Shown here: piece by piece, positions 7,981 through 16,656 of the stretch
How the letters are laid out: each line of letters begins with the position of its first letter
Numbering within the stretch: the first letter of the stretch is position 1
Assembly (NCBI RefSeq): GCF_947301925.1
Contig: NZ_CAMYUE010000001.1
Coordinates: 558,001-622,000, forward strand
From: an uncultured Ruminococcus sp.
GTDB taxonomy: Bacteria; Bacillota; Clostridia; Oscillospirales; Ruminococcaceae
Length of the DNA: 64,000 bases
Direction: 5' to 3'
Notes under the pieces: generated by a model
The model's input: only the letters and a program-made list of their open reading frames with translations
Database searches by the model: none
Told to the model about the DNA's origin: nothing
Made by a program: the position numbers and the translations under genes

Positions 7981-8010
7981 AAGGAGGAGCTGCGCTCCTC
8001 CTTTTGTTTT
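7981..8010 (+). terminator. Terminator between Cys4 gene and kinase-like gene
   Basis: The stem AAGGAGGAGC/GCTCCTCCTT with a TGC loop is followed by TTGTTTT. It lies 14 bases after the stop of the Cys4 gene and 11 bases before the ATG of the next gene, so it may act as a partial terminator. Confidence 0.85.
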
Positions 8011-8020
8011 CGGAGGCTAT

Positions 8021-8926
8021 ATGATAAAACAGACCATAAACGGTATCACCTACAGACTTAAAACTCCCCATGATCTTTCGTGGATAGAAGGTTTAGGACG
8101 GGTTTTCAGCGTTATAGACGAAACAGGCTCGGGCTGTATATGCTTCGGAGTTGAAAAGAACGGCCAAAAGTTCTTTCTCAAGGTGGCAGGCGCCGATACT
8201 ATCGAAGCCGAGGTCTCACCGAAGACATCAGTGGCTATGCTCAGGGACTCCGTACAGATATACAGAGATCTTGCTCATCCGAATCTGATTCGACTGGCCG
8301 ACTGCTTCCCCCACGGACAGTTTTATGCTGCCGTTTTCGACTGGGCAGAGGGAGAGGGACTGTTCGATCACTGGAACTTTGAAAAATACAAGGCTGAGAA
8401 TATCCCCTCCCCACGGGAAAGATTTTTACAGCTTCCAGATATGAAAAAACTTTCAGCTGTGTCGGATATCCTTTCATTTTTTGAGCATACGGCAGAGAAG
8501 TCCTATGTTGCCTGTGATTTCTATGACGGAAGCCTTATCTATGATTTTAACGCCGACAAGCTTACTATATGCGATATTGATCTTTTCAGAAAGGCTCCCG
8601 TTGTAAACACTGTCGGCGCAGACTATTGGGGCACAAAACGCCTGAAGGCTCCCGAGGAATACATAAAGGGAGCTGTTATCGACCAGGTCACCAATGTATT
8701 TACTCTCGGCGCCCTTATATTCGATTTTTTCGGGAGCTTCACCGAAGAAGATATTGCAGCAAGATATGAAAACTCCGCTTTTATCCCATGCTCCCGCGAT
8801 AAATGGTCGCTCTCAGACGAACTGTATGATGTGGTCCTTAAAGCTGTCTCTCCCTCTCGCACCGAGAGATACGCTTCAATCGAAGAATTCTCTGAAGCCT
8901 TTTCCGCTTGCACTCCGGTCTTTTAA
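8021..8926 (+). CDS. Atypical Ser/Thr protein kinase-like protein
   Basis: The 301-residue protein follows the protein-kinase fold. A VAIK-like lysine is at Lys54 (FFLKVAG), an activation-segment motif (GTKRLKAPEEY) is near residue 204, and helical C-lobe features follow (DQVTNVFTLGALIFDFFG). The catalytic loop is non-canonical: where HRDxKxxN is expected the sequence reads VACDFYDGSL, keeping Asp166 but lacking the Lys and Asn, and the DFG motif reads DID (Asp185). It may be a pseudokinase or an atypical kinase. No transmembrane or PASTA domain is present, so it is cytoplasmic. The start is preceded by CGGAGG. Confidence 0.7.
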   Translation: MIKQTINGITYRLKTPHDLSWIEGLGRVFSVIDETGSGCICFGVEKNGQKFFLKVAGADTIEAEVSPKTSVAMLRDSVQIYRDLAHPNLIRLADCFPHGQFYAAVFDWAEGEGLFDHWNFEKYKAENIPSPRERFLQLPDMKKLSAVSDILSFFEHTAEKSYVACDFYDGSLIYDFNADKLTICDIDLFRKAPVVNTVGADYWGTKRLKAPEEYIKGAVIDQVTNVFTLGALIFDFFGSFTEEDIAARYENSAFIPCSRDKWSLSDELYDVVLKAVSPSRTERYASIEEFSEAFSACTPVF

Positions 8927-8934
8927 AGTTTCAC

Positions 8935-8963
8935 TTGACAAATAAGCCCAAAATGTGTATAAT
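8935..8963 (+). promoter_or_regulatory. Consensus promoter of the tRNA-Leu locus
   Basis: A perfect TTGACA and a perfect TATAAT are 17 bases apart. The first sequence transcribed is the broken tRNA-Leu copy at 8982, and the intact tRNA-Leu follows 120 bases downstream of the -10 box. Confidence 0.9.
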
Positions 8964-8981
8964 TACATTTGTTAGTTTTAT

Positions 8982-9018
8982 GCGGGTGTGGTGAAATTGG
9001 CAGACACGCAAGATTTCG
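8982..9018 (+). pseudogene. Truncated tRNA-Leu (5' half only)
   Basis: This stretch repeats the 5' half of the neighbouring tRNA-Leu: acceptor strand GCGGGTG, D-arm (TGGTGAAATTGGCAGACACG) and the beginning of the anticodon arm. The sequence then diverges, and no matching 3' acceptor strand (CACCCGC) occurs before the intact tRNA. It is transcribed from a consensus promoter. Confidence 0.8.
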
Positions 9019-9085
9019 TTCGCGCTACGTCATTGAATTATAAAGCAGCTCATCTGTTTGTACAAAATCAACAAAATTTAATATT

Positions 9086-9170
9086 GCGGATGTGGTGAAA
9101 TTGGCAGACACGTTAGATTTAGGTTCTAATACCGAGAGGTGTGCAGGTTCAAGTCCTGTCATCCGCACCA
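9086..9170 (+). tRNA. tRNA-Leu (anticodon UAG)
   Basis: The 85-nt gene pairs GCGGATG with CATCCGC in the acceptor stem and encodes CCA. It has a class II long variable arm, an anticodon stem TTAGA/TCTAA with loop TTTAGGT (anticodon TAG), and a T-arm GTTCAAG. All elements of a functional tRNA-Leu are present. Confidence 0.97.
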
Positions 9171-9178
9171 TAAATAAA

Positions 9179-9217
9179 ACGCCTCAATTGCAGTATACTG
9201 TAATTCAGGTGTTTTTT
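9179..9217 (+). terminator. Terminator of the tRNA-Leu transcript
   Basis: A long imperfect stem (CGCCT-AATTGCAGT paired with ACTGTAATT-AGGTG) is followed by six T, nine bases after the CCA end. Confidence 0.85.
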
Positions 9218-9247
9218 AACATCACTTCTAGAAAATCCATTATAATA

Positions 9248-9296
9248 ATCAAAAGCAGGAATCCCTTAAGTTAATCATGAGATTCCTGCTTTTGAT
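9248..9296. repeat. Dispersed palindromic repeat, copy 1
   Basis: A perfect 16-bp inverted repeat (ATCAAAAGCAGGAATC and its complement) surrounds a 17-base spacer. The left arm and spacer recur with few changes at 23352-23390, marking a short dispersed element. Copy 1 is symmetrical, while copy 2 has lost its outer right arm. Confidence 0.7.
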
Positions 9297-9322
9297 ATTT
9301 TGAAACATGGATAAAAATGGAA

Positions 9323-9359
9323 TATATATAAAGTGTCTGAACTAAAAAAATACAGACAC
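9323..9359 (-). terminator. Terminator after the ABC/ACP cluster
   Basis: On the minus strand GTGTCTG pairs with CAGACAC and is followed by TTTATATATATT, ten bases after the stop of the last ABC permease gene. Confidence 0.75.
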
Positions 9360-9368
9360 ATTATATCA

Positions 9369-11675
9369 TCACTGCCTTCTAGCCTTGAGAGCCTCTATCA
9401 TGTCGATCTTTCTGATCTTCCATGATAGCATAACTGTTGTGATCAATGTACATATAATAACAATCAGCAGAACTACAATTATACTTTTACCAGATATATC
9501 AGGATATATCTTGAGACTGTCCGTGGAAAATGTATTACAGTACACTGAAAGAAACTTAAAGCCCGCAGGGATACCTATAAGCATACCTGTTATCAGTATA
9601 AGTATATTCTCCAGAGATGCAAGCTTCCTAAGCTCTGAAAAGCGGAATCCCAAGACCCTGAATGTATTATATACATTGGTTCTTTCCATAAAGCTGAGTG
9701 TACTGAGATTATACAATACGATCATAACAAGTAAAATAGCCATTACTCTCATAAGAGAAAAAACGCCGTTAAGCACATTCTTGAAGTCTTCGAGATTATT
9801 CCTCTGCTGAGATGATGTCACGATCTGAGAAACTCTGCTGTCTAATTCAAGCTTGTCGGTATCGTTGATCTCACCTGCAAGAAGATATGAAGGCATAAAT
9901 CCGATATCGGATTTTTCCCACTCATTACTGCTCACATAAAAACTCTGCGGCATACTTGAATGGATAAAGCCTGCAACGGTGAATTTGAAGTAATCATTAT
10001 TCAATGATGGCGAAAGATATACAGTATCTCCCACATTCAGTTCAAGTTCTTCCGCAATGCCCTCTGTAACATATATACCTTCCTTATCAAGTGGGCTGCC
10101 CTCTGTATCTTTGAGACTGACATATTCACCATCAGAAAAAACAGTTACCAGATAGCTTTCTGCATCGTCCTTTTCATCATTAACATATGTGTATGCAGGA
10201 ACTATTTCCATAAGCTGGCCTTCATATTCGTTCTGGAGTTTCTCTGCCTCATCCAACGTTACGCCCTGCTCAAGCTTTATTTTGTAAGAATATGTGAATT
10301 CTTCGTCATATGCTCTGTTTGTCATAGCTGTGACCGCATCCGGAGTTCCGAAGCTTGCCATAAGCAGCATTATACTTCCGCACACACTGATAACACCCAT
10401 GATCAGTCTTGTTTTATGCCCGGCTGCGTCGCGCATTGACCACCTAAAACCGAAGTCTGTCTTATTCCAGAGAGAAGCGAACCTTTCAATAAATATTCTG
10501 CCGTTTCTCTTTGTATTCTCGTTCTTGTGCTCCTCGGGAAGTCCCTGAAGCCTCTTTCCGGAAGCAAGAAAAGCTGTCAGTACACAGAGAATAATAATAC
10601 AGATAATAAGCACAAAAACGGTTGCGGTATGCTTTACAGACCATTCGGGCAGGGTAAAGACCGCCTTCTGTGTTTTAATGATCATATTTGAAAACGGGAA
10701 TGACAGCAGATAGCCCGCAAGTGTACCAAGCACACTGATGAACAAACCATACAGCGCAAAATACCACATGAGCGTACCGTTAGAGTAACCCAGAGCTTTC
10801 AGTACGGACACATCAGACGACTGAGAGTCGATAAGCCTCTTGATAGTCGTATTGATCGAAAGAATTGCAAGGAGTATAAAGAGTACGGAAAACATTACCG
10901 ATAATCTTTTAAGGTTTCCGATCTGGTTGAACATCTTGGATATCTCTGGCTGAGTATCTCTGTTATAGTAGGAGATGAACCTGTCCTGCAAGATATCCTT
11001 TACGGAGTTCTTCACCTCGGAATCCCAGCCTTTTATATCCACCATATTTCCGTCATACATTATGCCCAGCTTTTCTTTAACGCTGATGCCGACAAGTCCG
11101 TATCCGAACATCTCGTAATCAGGGGAATAAAAATCCTGTGAACCAACATAATAGGTCTTTTCCGACGAAAGAACAAGTCCGACTATTTTAAGCTCAAGCG
11201 CTGTTTCCTTATAGCTTATTTCTATACTGTCACCAATATCAAGGCCGTTACACTCCGCATATTTTGAATCCAGCCACAGAGCGTCTTCAATGCCGCTGTC
11301 GTATGCCATTCCCCTTTCTACGATAACTCCTGATACTTCATTGTTATCATTATATGAATCGAGAGAAATGTATGATGTTTTATTGGCGTCATTTTCAACC
11401 ATTGCGGTGATCCTTGTCCTCAGCGACAACTCGTCAACGCCTTTTATACACTTTATTGCATCTATATCATCCTGAGTAAAGTATAAGGCGCTTACCCACT
11501 CATCGGACAATTCAGAACTGTCGATAAACCTGTCGAATTCATACTTCATTCCGTACCAGGCGCCTTCAAGTCCCGAAAAAACCATTACCGAAAGCAGCGA
11601 CATAAGAAAAGCAGCTATAAACTGTACCTTGAATTTCTTGATGCTACGCATCATTTTCTTCAGAAAAAATGTCAT
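9369..11675 (-). CDS. ABC transporter permease, FtsX/MacB-like (second system)
   Basis: The 768-residue protein has an N-terminal membrane helix (about residues 17-36), a large extracytoplasmic domain and three membrane helices at about residues 255-375. The arrangement then repeats, ending with three more helices. The two FtsX-type modules carry typical motifs (LKALGYSNGTLMWYFALYG and FRVLGFRFSELRKLASLEN). Such permeases move lipids, peptides or antimicrobials out of the membrane, or act as mechanotransmitters, with a separate ATPase. The cognate ATPase is the gene at 11764, 88 bases upstream. It is the last gene of the minus-strand run and is followed by a terminator. Confidence 0.9.
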   Translation of the reverse strand: MTFFLKKMMRSIKKFKVQFIAAFLMSLLSVMVFSGLEGAWYGMKYEFDRFIDSSELSDEWVSALYFTQDDIDAIKCIKGVDELSLRTRITAMVENDANKTSYISLDSYNDNNEVSGVIVERGMAYDSGIEDALWLDSKYAECNGLDIGDSIEISYKETALELKIVGLVLSSEKTYYVGSQDFYSPDYEMFGYGLVGISVKEKLGIMYDGNMVDIKGWDSEVKNSVKDILQDRFISYYNRDTQPEISKMFNQIGNLKRLSVMFSVLFILLAILSINTTIKRLIDSQSSDVSVLKALGYSNGTLMWYFALYGLFISVLGTLAGYLLSFPFSNMIIKTQKAVFTLPEWSVKHTATVFVLIICIIILCVLTAFLASGKRLQGLPEEHKNENTKRNGRIFIERFASLWNKTDFGFRWSMRDAAGHKTRLIMGVISVCGSIMLLMASFGTPDAVTAMTNRAYDEEFTYSYKIKLEQGVTLDEAEKLQNEYEGQLMEIVPAYTYVNDEKDDAESYLVTVFSDGEYVSLKDTEGSPLDKEGIYVTEGIAEELELNVGDTVYLSPSLNNDYFKFTVAGFIHSSMPQSFYVSSNEWEKSDIGFMPSYLLAGEINDTDKLELDSRVSQIVTSSQQRNNLEDFKNVLNGVFSLMRVMAILLVMIVLYNLSTLSFMERTNVYNTFRVLGFRFSELRKLASLENILILITGMLIGIPAGFKFLSVYCNTFSTDSLKIYPDISGKSIIVVLLIVIICTLITTVMLSWKIRKIDMIEALKARRQ

Positions 11676-11763
11676 ATATGAAATACCTTTCTTCTTATAT
11701 ATACCGCGATATCACACATTAACAGATCATCGCTCCCTGACAGGAGCTCATAAACACATATTA

Positions 11764-12432
11764 TCACGAATGTGTGATCTCATCAGATATGACCTTTCCG
11801 TCGCTTAGTCTGATAACGTGATCTGCCATATAAACTATATCAGGATTATGCGTAACGACAACGACCGCTGTGTCGTCGCTTTGCGAATACCTTTTCAGTA
11901 TATCGAATATCTTATTTCCCGTTGCCACATCAAGAGCACCTGTAGGTTCATCGCACAGAAGCAGTTTGGGCGATTTTGCAACAGCGCGGGCGATCGCTAC
12001 TCTCTGCATCTCGCCTCCCGAAAGCTGATTCGGGAAGTTCTTCATCCGCTTTTCAAGGCCGACATCCTTTATACACTCTGCGACCTTGTCAATGTTGTTA
12101 TTCAGCTTGGCGGCGATACCAACATTCTCATATACCGTAAGATTTTCAACAAGATTATAGAACTGAAAAACAAATCCTACTCTCGTTCTTCTGTAATCGG
12201 TCAGCTGTCTGTCGGAAAAACCGGCAATATCCTCACCTTCAACGATTATCCCGCCTTTTGTGGGACGGTCCATTCCGCCGAGCATATTAAGCATGGTGCT
12301 TTTTCCTGAACCTGACGGTCCGAGGATCACCGTGAATTCTCCCGGATTGATCTTCAGGCTCACATCGTTTAGTGCAGTGATCTCATTATCACCTGATCCG
12401 TATTTCTTTACAAGATTCTTTATCTCTATCAT
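11764..12432 (-). CDS. ABC transporter ATP-binding protein (second system)
   Basis: This 222-residue ATPase of the MacB/LolD type has Walker [10 protein letters not shown] near residue 38, signature [14 protein letters not shown] near 138 and Walker [13 protein letters not shown] near 158. I chose the ATG at 12432 ([14 protein letters not shown]) because GAGG lies six bases upstream. A longer frame upstream overlaps the small membrane-peptide gene. It should power the permease at 9369. Confidence 0.95.
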   Translation of the reverse strand: MIEIKNLVKKYGSGDNEITALNDVSLKINPGEFTVILGPSGSGKSTMLNMLGGMDRPTKGGIIVEGEDIAGFSDRQLTDYRRTRVGFVFQFYNLVENLTVYENVGIAAKLNNNIDKVAECIKDVGLEKRMKNFPNQLSGGEMQRVAIARAVAKSPKLLLCDEPTGALDVATGNKIFDILKRYSQSDDTAVVVVTHNPDIVYMADHVIRLSDGKVISDEITHS

Positions 12433-12448
12433 TTCATACCTCATCAAA

Positions 12449-12577
12449 TCAGTCCAAACCGTGCATTTCCTTTGCAAACTGAAGGATATGAGGTCCCGCA
12501 AGATGAAGGAAAAGCATAAATACAACGATAATGCCGAGTATGATAAGTATTTTTCTTATATTCTTCTTGTTTTTCAT
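12449..12577 (-). CDS. 42-residue single-span membrane peptide in the ABC operon
   Basis: This gene lies in the gap between the first permease and the second ATPase. The peptide starts with a basic segment (MKNKKNIRK), continues with one hydrophobic helix (about residues 10-28, ILIILGIIVVFMLFLHLAG) and ends with a short polar tail. A strong ribosome-binding site (AAAAGGAG) precedes the ATG, and the stop lies 16 bases before the next start, so expression looks deliberate. It could be a small transporter subunit or the exported product or its leader. I know of no named family. Confidence 0.65.
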   Translation of the reverse strand: MKNKKNIRKILIILGIIVVFMLFLHLAGPHILQFAKEMHGLD

Positions 12578-12598
12578 AATGATTACTCCTTTTTGATT

Positions 12599-14974
12599 TT
12601 ACTCGTAATTGATTATCTCGCAGACAGGCTTGTTAAGGAATTTCTTTACAGCCAGATGGCTAACAGCCATGCAGCACAGAGAGATCAGCACAAACCAGAT
12701 CATAAGACTTTTAAAGCTGTATACCCAGTCCAGCGGTGCTTCCAGAAATATCCTTCCGAAAGCCTTGGATAAATATATAGTAAGCGGGAATGCCGCCAAA
12801 GCTGATACAAAAAGACTCAGAACAGCTATAACTCCGCTTTCACACATGAATATCTTGATGATATCAATATGTCTTCCGCCAATGGACATCATTATGCCCA
12901 GTTCCTTGGCTCTCTCAGATATGTTCACCGTAATAAATGAAACCAGACTGATCAGTCCGACAACTATTACCATCAACGACACTATCATCAGAAAGCCTGC
13001 TATCAGTTTCAGATGATTGGCAAACGCAGACTGTACATCATTTATGCTGTTTGTGTTCTGGATATCTATACCGTTATCCGAGAGCCGCTTTTCAATATCA
13101 CCATATATCTGAGAGCTTTCTCCCCCGTTTTCATCTAAGAAGAAGGCTATCTCGCGTACATATTCGTTCTCATTGTCAATATAAAACTTATTGTACTCCG
13201 TCTGATTCACATATGCCGCCTCGTCACCACCTATCTCCTTGACAATGCCGACGACTTTCCACTCTCCTGTTTTCTTATTTGTTGTAATCTGTATGCTATC
13301 GCCTATTTTGACATCAGGATGTTCAGAGTGGAAAAGCTGATTTATCACTATCTCATTATCGCCGTTATAGGAAAGGCCTTTTCCCGAAATAACAGGATAA
13401 TCAAAAATGTCCGCATCTTTAGGTAGACCTGCAAGCAGGAAGGAATTGCTCTGTATTCTGTCTTCTCTGGTATAGAAAGCCATGCCTCCCGAAATGTACT
13501 CTTTGCGTCTGATCCATTCAGCTCCCTCAAGAGCCTTGTCAACAGCCTCGCAGTCGTAGTTTTTCGATGCTACCGCAAGAAAATCATAATTTATCCTCTT
13601 CTGAGCATTTGCTATTGTATTATCCAGAGATGCTCTTAGGTTTATTGAAATAATGAACACTGCACCGCCCACAGATATCGTGATGACCAGTATAAGCAGC
13701 TTCTTCAGATTCCTTACGGAATTGGAAATGCCCATTTTCAGTATAAGGTTCTTCCATCTGCTGAGAAATGATACTCTTTTAAAGCCGCTTCCTATGCCGC
13801 TCTGTCCGTCGAATAAGCAGCTCTTTATGCTCTTTCCGCAATACCTGACTATGGAAAAGGACGCAGCAGCCATTGGGATAATTATACCCACAGATATCTC
13901 AAGTGCAACAAGATAATGAGGTATCGTAAATGAGCTTATCTCAATATTGAGCATATCCGCACAGAATACAACTATCTTTTTTGACAGGAAGTACGCTGCA
14001 GGTACTGCGAGACATAAGGCAATAACACTTATTCTCGCAACCATAGCATAATACATTTCGCCTATTGAGCTGTTCTTTGCACCCACGGCCTTCATTATGC
14101 CTATCTGCTTCTTCTGATTATTCAGCAGAACGCTGATAAGATTTATGATAAGAACTCCGCTAAGTATCATATTCAGCGCCGCAAATATCTCAAAAAGGAA
14201 CATAAGTGCATTTATCTGTTTTGCGTTTGGGTGTTCATTAGGTTCATTTATCTCACACCTGTTGACCATATGGCCGCTTTCAATGATCTTTTCTCTTATT
14301 CTGTATGCTACCTCGCTTATGTGTTCCTTGTCTTCCTTATGATCCTTTACAGTGAATAATACCTGTATAAAGTCTGTTGAACCGCCCATTTCTTCAAAGG
14401 TATCCTTGCCGATGAAACAGTATGCACACTTCTCTATCCATGCAGGCTTGAACCCCGGTGCCTTGACTATACCTTTTATTCTGACGCTTTCAGAGCTATA
14501 CAGCGGTATCTTCAGCTCTGCATTGTCGCCCGGTTCACAGCCAACAACATTTGCGGAAAGCTCCTCCATAAGGACTTCGCCCTTCTGTGGCGGTGAGGCT
14601 CCGTCACTGAAACTGAATTTATTGATCCTTATATCGTTGAAGTCATCAACGACATACAGATAAGTCTCAACCGGATCGCCTTTGTCATTTATAATACGCG
14701 ATCTAACCATTCTTCTCGGCTCAACCTCATCCAGCAGTTCGTCTTTTTTCAGCTCCTCCACCAGATCGTCATCAATATCATTCAGCCACAATGAAAAAGA
14801 AGCAGGTTCGGTATTGATATAGCTTATACTGCTTTCTCTTTTCAGTACGCTGAACGAGTCAATGATGAGACATACGCTCAGTATACCAACAAAGATACCG
14901 AGGATAAGGAGTAGTGTTCTGTTGAAATCCGACCACATATCACGGTTGATTTTTTTTCTTTGTGTTACCTGCAT
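12599..14974 (-). CDS. ABC transporter permease, FtsX/MacB-like (first system)
   Basis: A 791-residue permease with the same two-module layout as the protein at 9369. It has an N-terminal helix (about residues 17-40), an extracytoplasmic domain, three helices at about residues 265-380, a second N-terminal helix near 425, a second extracytoplasmic domain and three C-terminal helices. FtsX motifs include IGIMKAVGAKNSSIGEMYYA and LGIMMSIGGRHIDIIKIF. It starts at an ATG with AGAGG upstream, five bases after the stop of its ATPase. The substrate is unknown. The link to the ACP/KAS genes upstream is positional. Confidence 0.9.
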   Translation of the reverse strand: MQVTQRKKINRDMWSDFNRTLLLILGIFVGILSVCLIIDSFSVLKRESSISYINTEPASFSLWLNDIDDDLVEELKKDELLDEVEPRRMVRSRIINDKGDPVETYLYVVDDFNDIRINKFSFSDGASPPQKGEVLMEELSANVVGCEPGDNAELKIPLYSSESVRIKGIVKAPGFKPAWIEKCAYCFIGKDTFEEMGGSTDFIQVLFTVKDHKEDKEHISEVAYRIREKIIESGHMVNRCEINEPNEHPNAKQINALMFLFEIFAALNMILSGVLIINLISVLLNNQKKQIGIMKAVGAKNSSIGEMYYAMVARISVIALCLAVPAAYFLSKKIVVFCADMLNIEISSFTIPHYLVALEISVGIIIPMAAASFSIVRYCGKSIKSCLFDGQSGIGSGFKRVSFLSRWKNLILKMGISNSVRNLKKLLILVITISVGGAVFIISINLRASLDNTIANAQKRINYDFLAVASKNYDCEAVDKALEGAEWIRRKEYISGGMAFYTREDRIQSNSFLLAGLPKDADIFDYPVISGKGLSYNGDNEIVINQLFHSEHPDVKIGDSIQITTNKKTGEWKVVGIVKEIGGDEAAYVNQTEYNKFYIDNENEYVREIAFFLDENGGESSQIYGDIEKRLSDNGIDIQNTNSINDVQSAFANHLKLIAGFLMIVSLMVIVVGLISLVSFITVNISERAKELGIMMSIGGRHIDIIKIFMCESGVIAVLSLFVSALAAFPLTIYLSKAFGRIFLEAPLDWVYSFKSLMIWFVLISLCCMAVSHLAVKKFLNKPVCEIINYE

Positions 14975-14979
14975 AAGTC

Positions 14980-15699
14980 TTACCTCTTACTGATATCGCT
15001 GAGGATATTTCCGTCTTTAATCGTAATAATTCTATCTGCACGTTCTGCCAATTCGTTATTGTGAGTTACCATAAGTATAGTTTTTCCGTCTTTGATAAGA
15101 GATTCAAAGAGCTGCATGACCTGCTCCGTTGTCTCTGTATCAAGATTTCCCGTAGGCTCGTCAGCGATTATAAGCTTCGGATCGTTCACAAGAGCTCTTG
15201 CAACGGCTGTACGCTGCTGTTCACCGCCTGAGATCTCCGAGGGGAATTTGTTCTCAAGATGTTCTATTCCCACAAGTTTCATGATCTCCGTGACCTTTTT
15301 GTCTTTCTCCTGCGAACTGATGCTCTTTACGGATTTTTCATACTTACTTACAAACTCTATTGGCAAAACGATGTTTTCCTTGACCGTCAAAGTAGGCATA
15401 AGCTGGAAAAACTGAAATACAATGCCTATGTTCTTACCTCTCCATACCGAAAGCTGTTTTTCACTGTATCCCGTGATATCATCTCCATCAAAAACCACCC
15501 TGCCGGATGTCGGTTTATCGATACCAGAGAGGATATTCAGCAATGTGGATTTGCCGCTTCCGGATTTGCCGATTATAGCTACGAACTGTCCCTTTTTTAT
15601 GGACAGGTCCACCCCTTTCAGGGCTTTTGTTTCAGATTGTCCTTCACCGTATGTTTTTTCGACTTTTTCAACTACTAATAAATCATTCTTTTCACTCAT
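14980..15699 (-). CDS. ABC transporter ATP-binding protein (first system)
   Basis: This 239-residue ATPase has Walker A GKSGSGKST near residue 42, a Q-loop (FQFFQLMPTLTV), signature ISGGEQQRTAVARA and Walker B LIIADEPTGNLD. It belongs to the MacB/LolD group that works with FtsX-type permeases, and its partner follows immediately at 12599. The start ATG at 15699 is preceded by a leader of about 240 bases with several hairpins, so the ABC genes may have their own promoter separate from the ACP genes. Confidence 0.95.
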   Translation of the reverse strand: MSEKNDLLVVEKVEKTYGEGQSETKALKGVDLSIKKGQFVAIIGKSGSGKSTLLNILSGIDKPTSGRVVFDGDDITGYSEKQLSVWRGKNIGIVFQFFQLMPTLTVKENIVLPIEFVSKYEKSVKSISSQEKDKKVTEIMKLVGIEHLENKFPSEISGGEQQRTAVARALVNDPKLIIADEPTGNLDTETTEQVMQLFESLIKDGKTILMVTHNNELAERADRIITIKDGNILSDISKR

Positions 15700-15939
15700 A
15701 ATTATTTCCCTATGCTTAAATACGCCTTTTTACAGGCTAACAGTACCGACGGCATACGATCATGCCGTTTTTCATGTGTAAATATTGAAATACGCCCCCT
15801 GACACATATTCTATTCAAGATAAGCCTGACAATGAATTCAAAGGATAATCTATATAAAGAATCACTATCAAAACCACCTCAATCATTGTCAAGCTTTCTT
15901 TTATAGATCATGATCATACAGCAGCTTTTATTTTATATA
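15700..15939 (-). other. Intergenic leader between membrane protein and ABC operon
   Basis: No gene is visible in these 240 bases. They hold an inverted repeat (ACGGCAT and its complement, about 15750-15766) and a possible -35 TTGACA near 15889-15894 on the minus strand without a good -10 at the right distance. The likely role is a promoter and leader for the ABC genes, but I cannot define it. Confidence 0.35.
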
Positions 15940-16356
15940 TTATTCAGCCTTCTTGCTTTTGCAGATCTGTATCTGCTTATAAATGGCAATTATAGCAATT
16001 ATGCCGAATGTGTGATGTAAAAGGTCAAAACAGAAGTGAATATCAAATCTGTCACCGCTGATGAGATGAGTTACCTGATGAATGATCATGAATACCGTAT
16101 AGAACGCAGTAACACCAAGTGAAACGATCCTTGTCTTTAAAGAATCGAATGCTGCAATGACGAACTGCATGATGATATTTACCATTATCATAATGGCAAA
16201 TATCCAGATTCCCTTCATACCAAGGTGATGAACAAAATCAACATTATCGTTGAGGAATGCTTCAAGTGTGTCGGTTGTCTGCATACTGATAGCCAGAAGT
16301 GCCATTGCGTTCCATGCAATACACGCTACGAGTTTGTTTTTTAAAAGTTTATCCAT
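15940..16356 (-). CDS. Unknown small integral membrane protein in ACP cluster
   Basis: I do not recognise this 138-residue protein. It contains four predicted membrane helices (about residues 8-25, 47-70, 78-100 and 112-128) and several histidines near the membrane faces (FVHHLG, IHQVTHLISGD, FDLLHH), some of which could bind metal or be catalytic. I use the ATG at 16356, which has AAGGAG nine bases upstream, rather than an upstream TTG. It follows the third ACP gene by 57 bases and precedes the ABC genes. A membrane-bound modifying enzyme or an immunity-type protein are both possible. Confidence 0.7.
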   Translation of the reverse strand: MDKLLKNKLVACIAWNAMALLAISMQTTDTLEAFLNDNVDFVHHLGMKGIWIFAIMIMVNIIMQFVIAAFDSLKTRIVSLGVTAFYTVFMIIHQVTHLISGDRFDIHFCFDLLHHTFGIIAIIAIYKQIQICKSKKAE

Positions 16357-16412
16357 TTTCAAATTCTCCTTAATTGTGATAATATGATCGCTGCATGATC
16401 AATGAATATCAT

Positions 16413-16631
16413 TTATTCAAACAGAGCTACAAGCTCACCAATGGTTCTGAAGTTCTTCAGATCATTCGGTTTTATAGGCGCACAGTGATTAACTGCCAGC
16501 TGTGCTATAAGTGTGATACCCGCAAGTGAATCCCAGTTTTCAACGGATTCAAGTTCGGTATCACATTGCGTTTCGTCAACATCCATTTCAAGGATCTTTG
16601 ACAATATCGGATAGATATCCTTTTTTTCCAT
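16413..16631 (-). CDS. Acyl carrier protein-like (ACP 3 of 3)
   Basis: This 72-residue protein has the ACP four-helix pattern with the phosphopantetheine attachment serine at Ser35 (ENWDSLAGITL). The start at 16631 is chosen because GGAG lies upstream of the ATG. The ORF upstream of it overlaps the end of the KAS III gene. It is the third carrier protein of a five-gene stretch, so it presumably holds an acyl, aminoacyl or hydroxyacyl intermediate as a thioester. Its sequence departs from the fatty-acid ACP consensus (no DSLD motif), which suggests a specialised pathway. Confidence 0.85.
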   Translation of the reverse strand: MEKKDIYPILSKILEMDVDETQCDTELESVENWDSLAGITLIAQLAVNHCAPIKPNDLKNFRTIGELVALFE

Positions 16632-16656
16632 TGTATACTCTCCTTTGCTGCAATAA

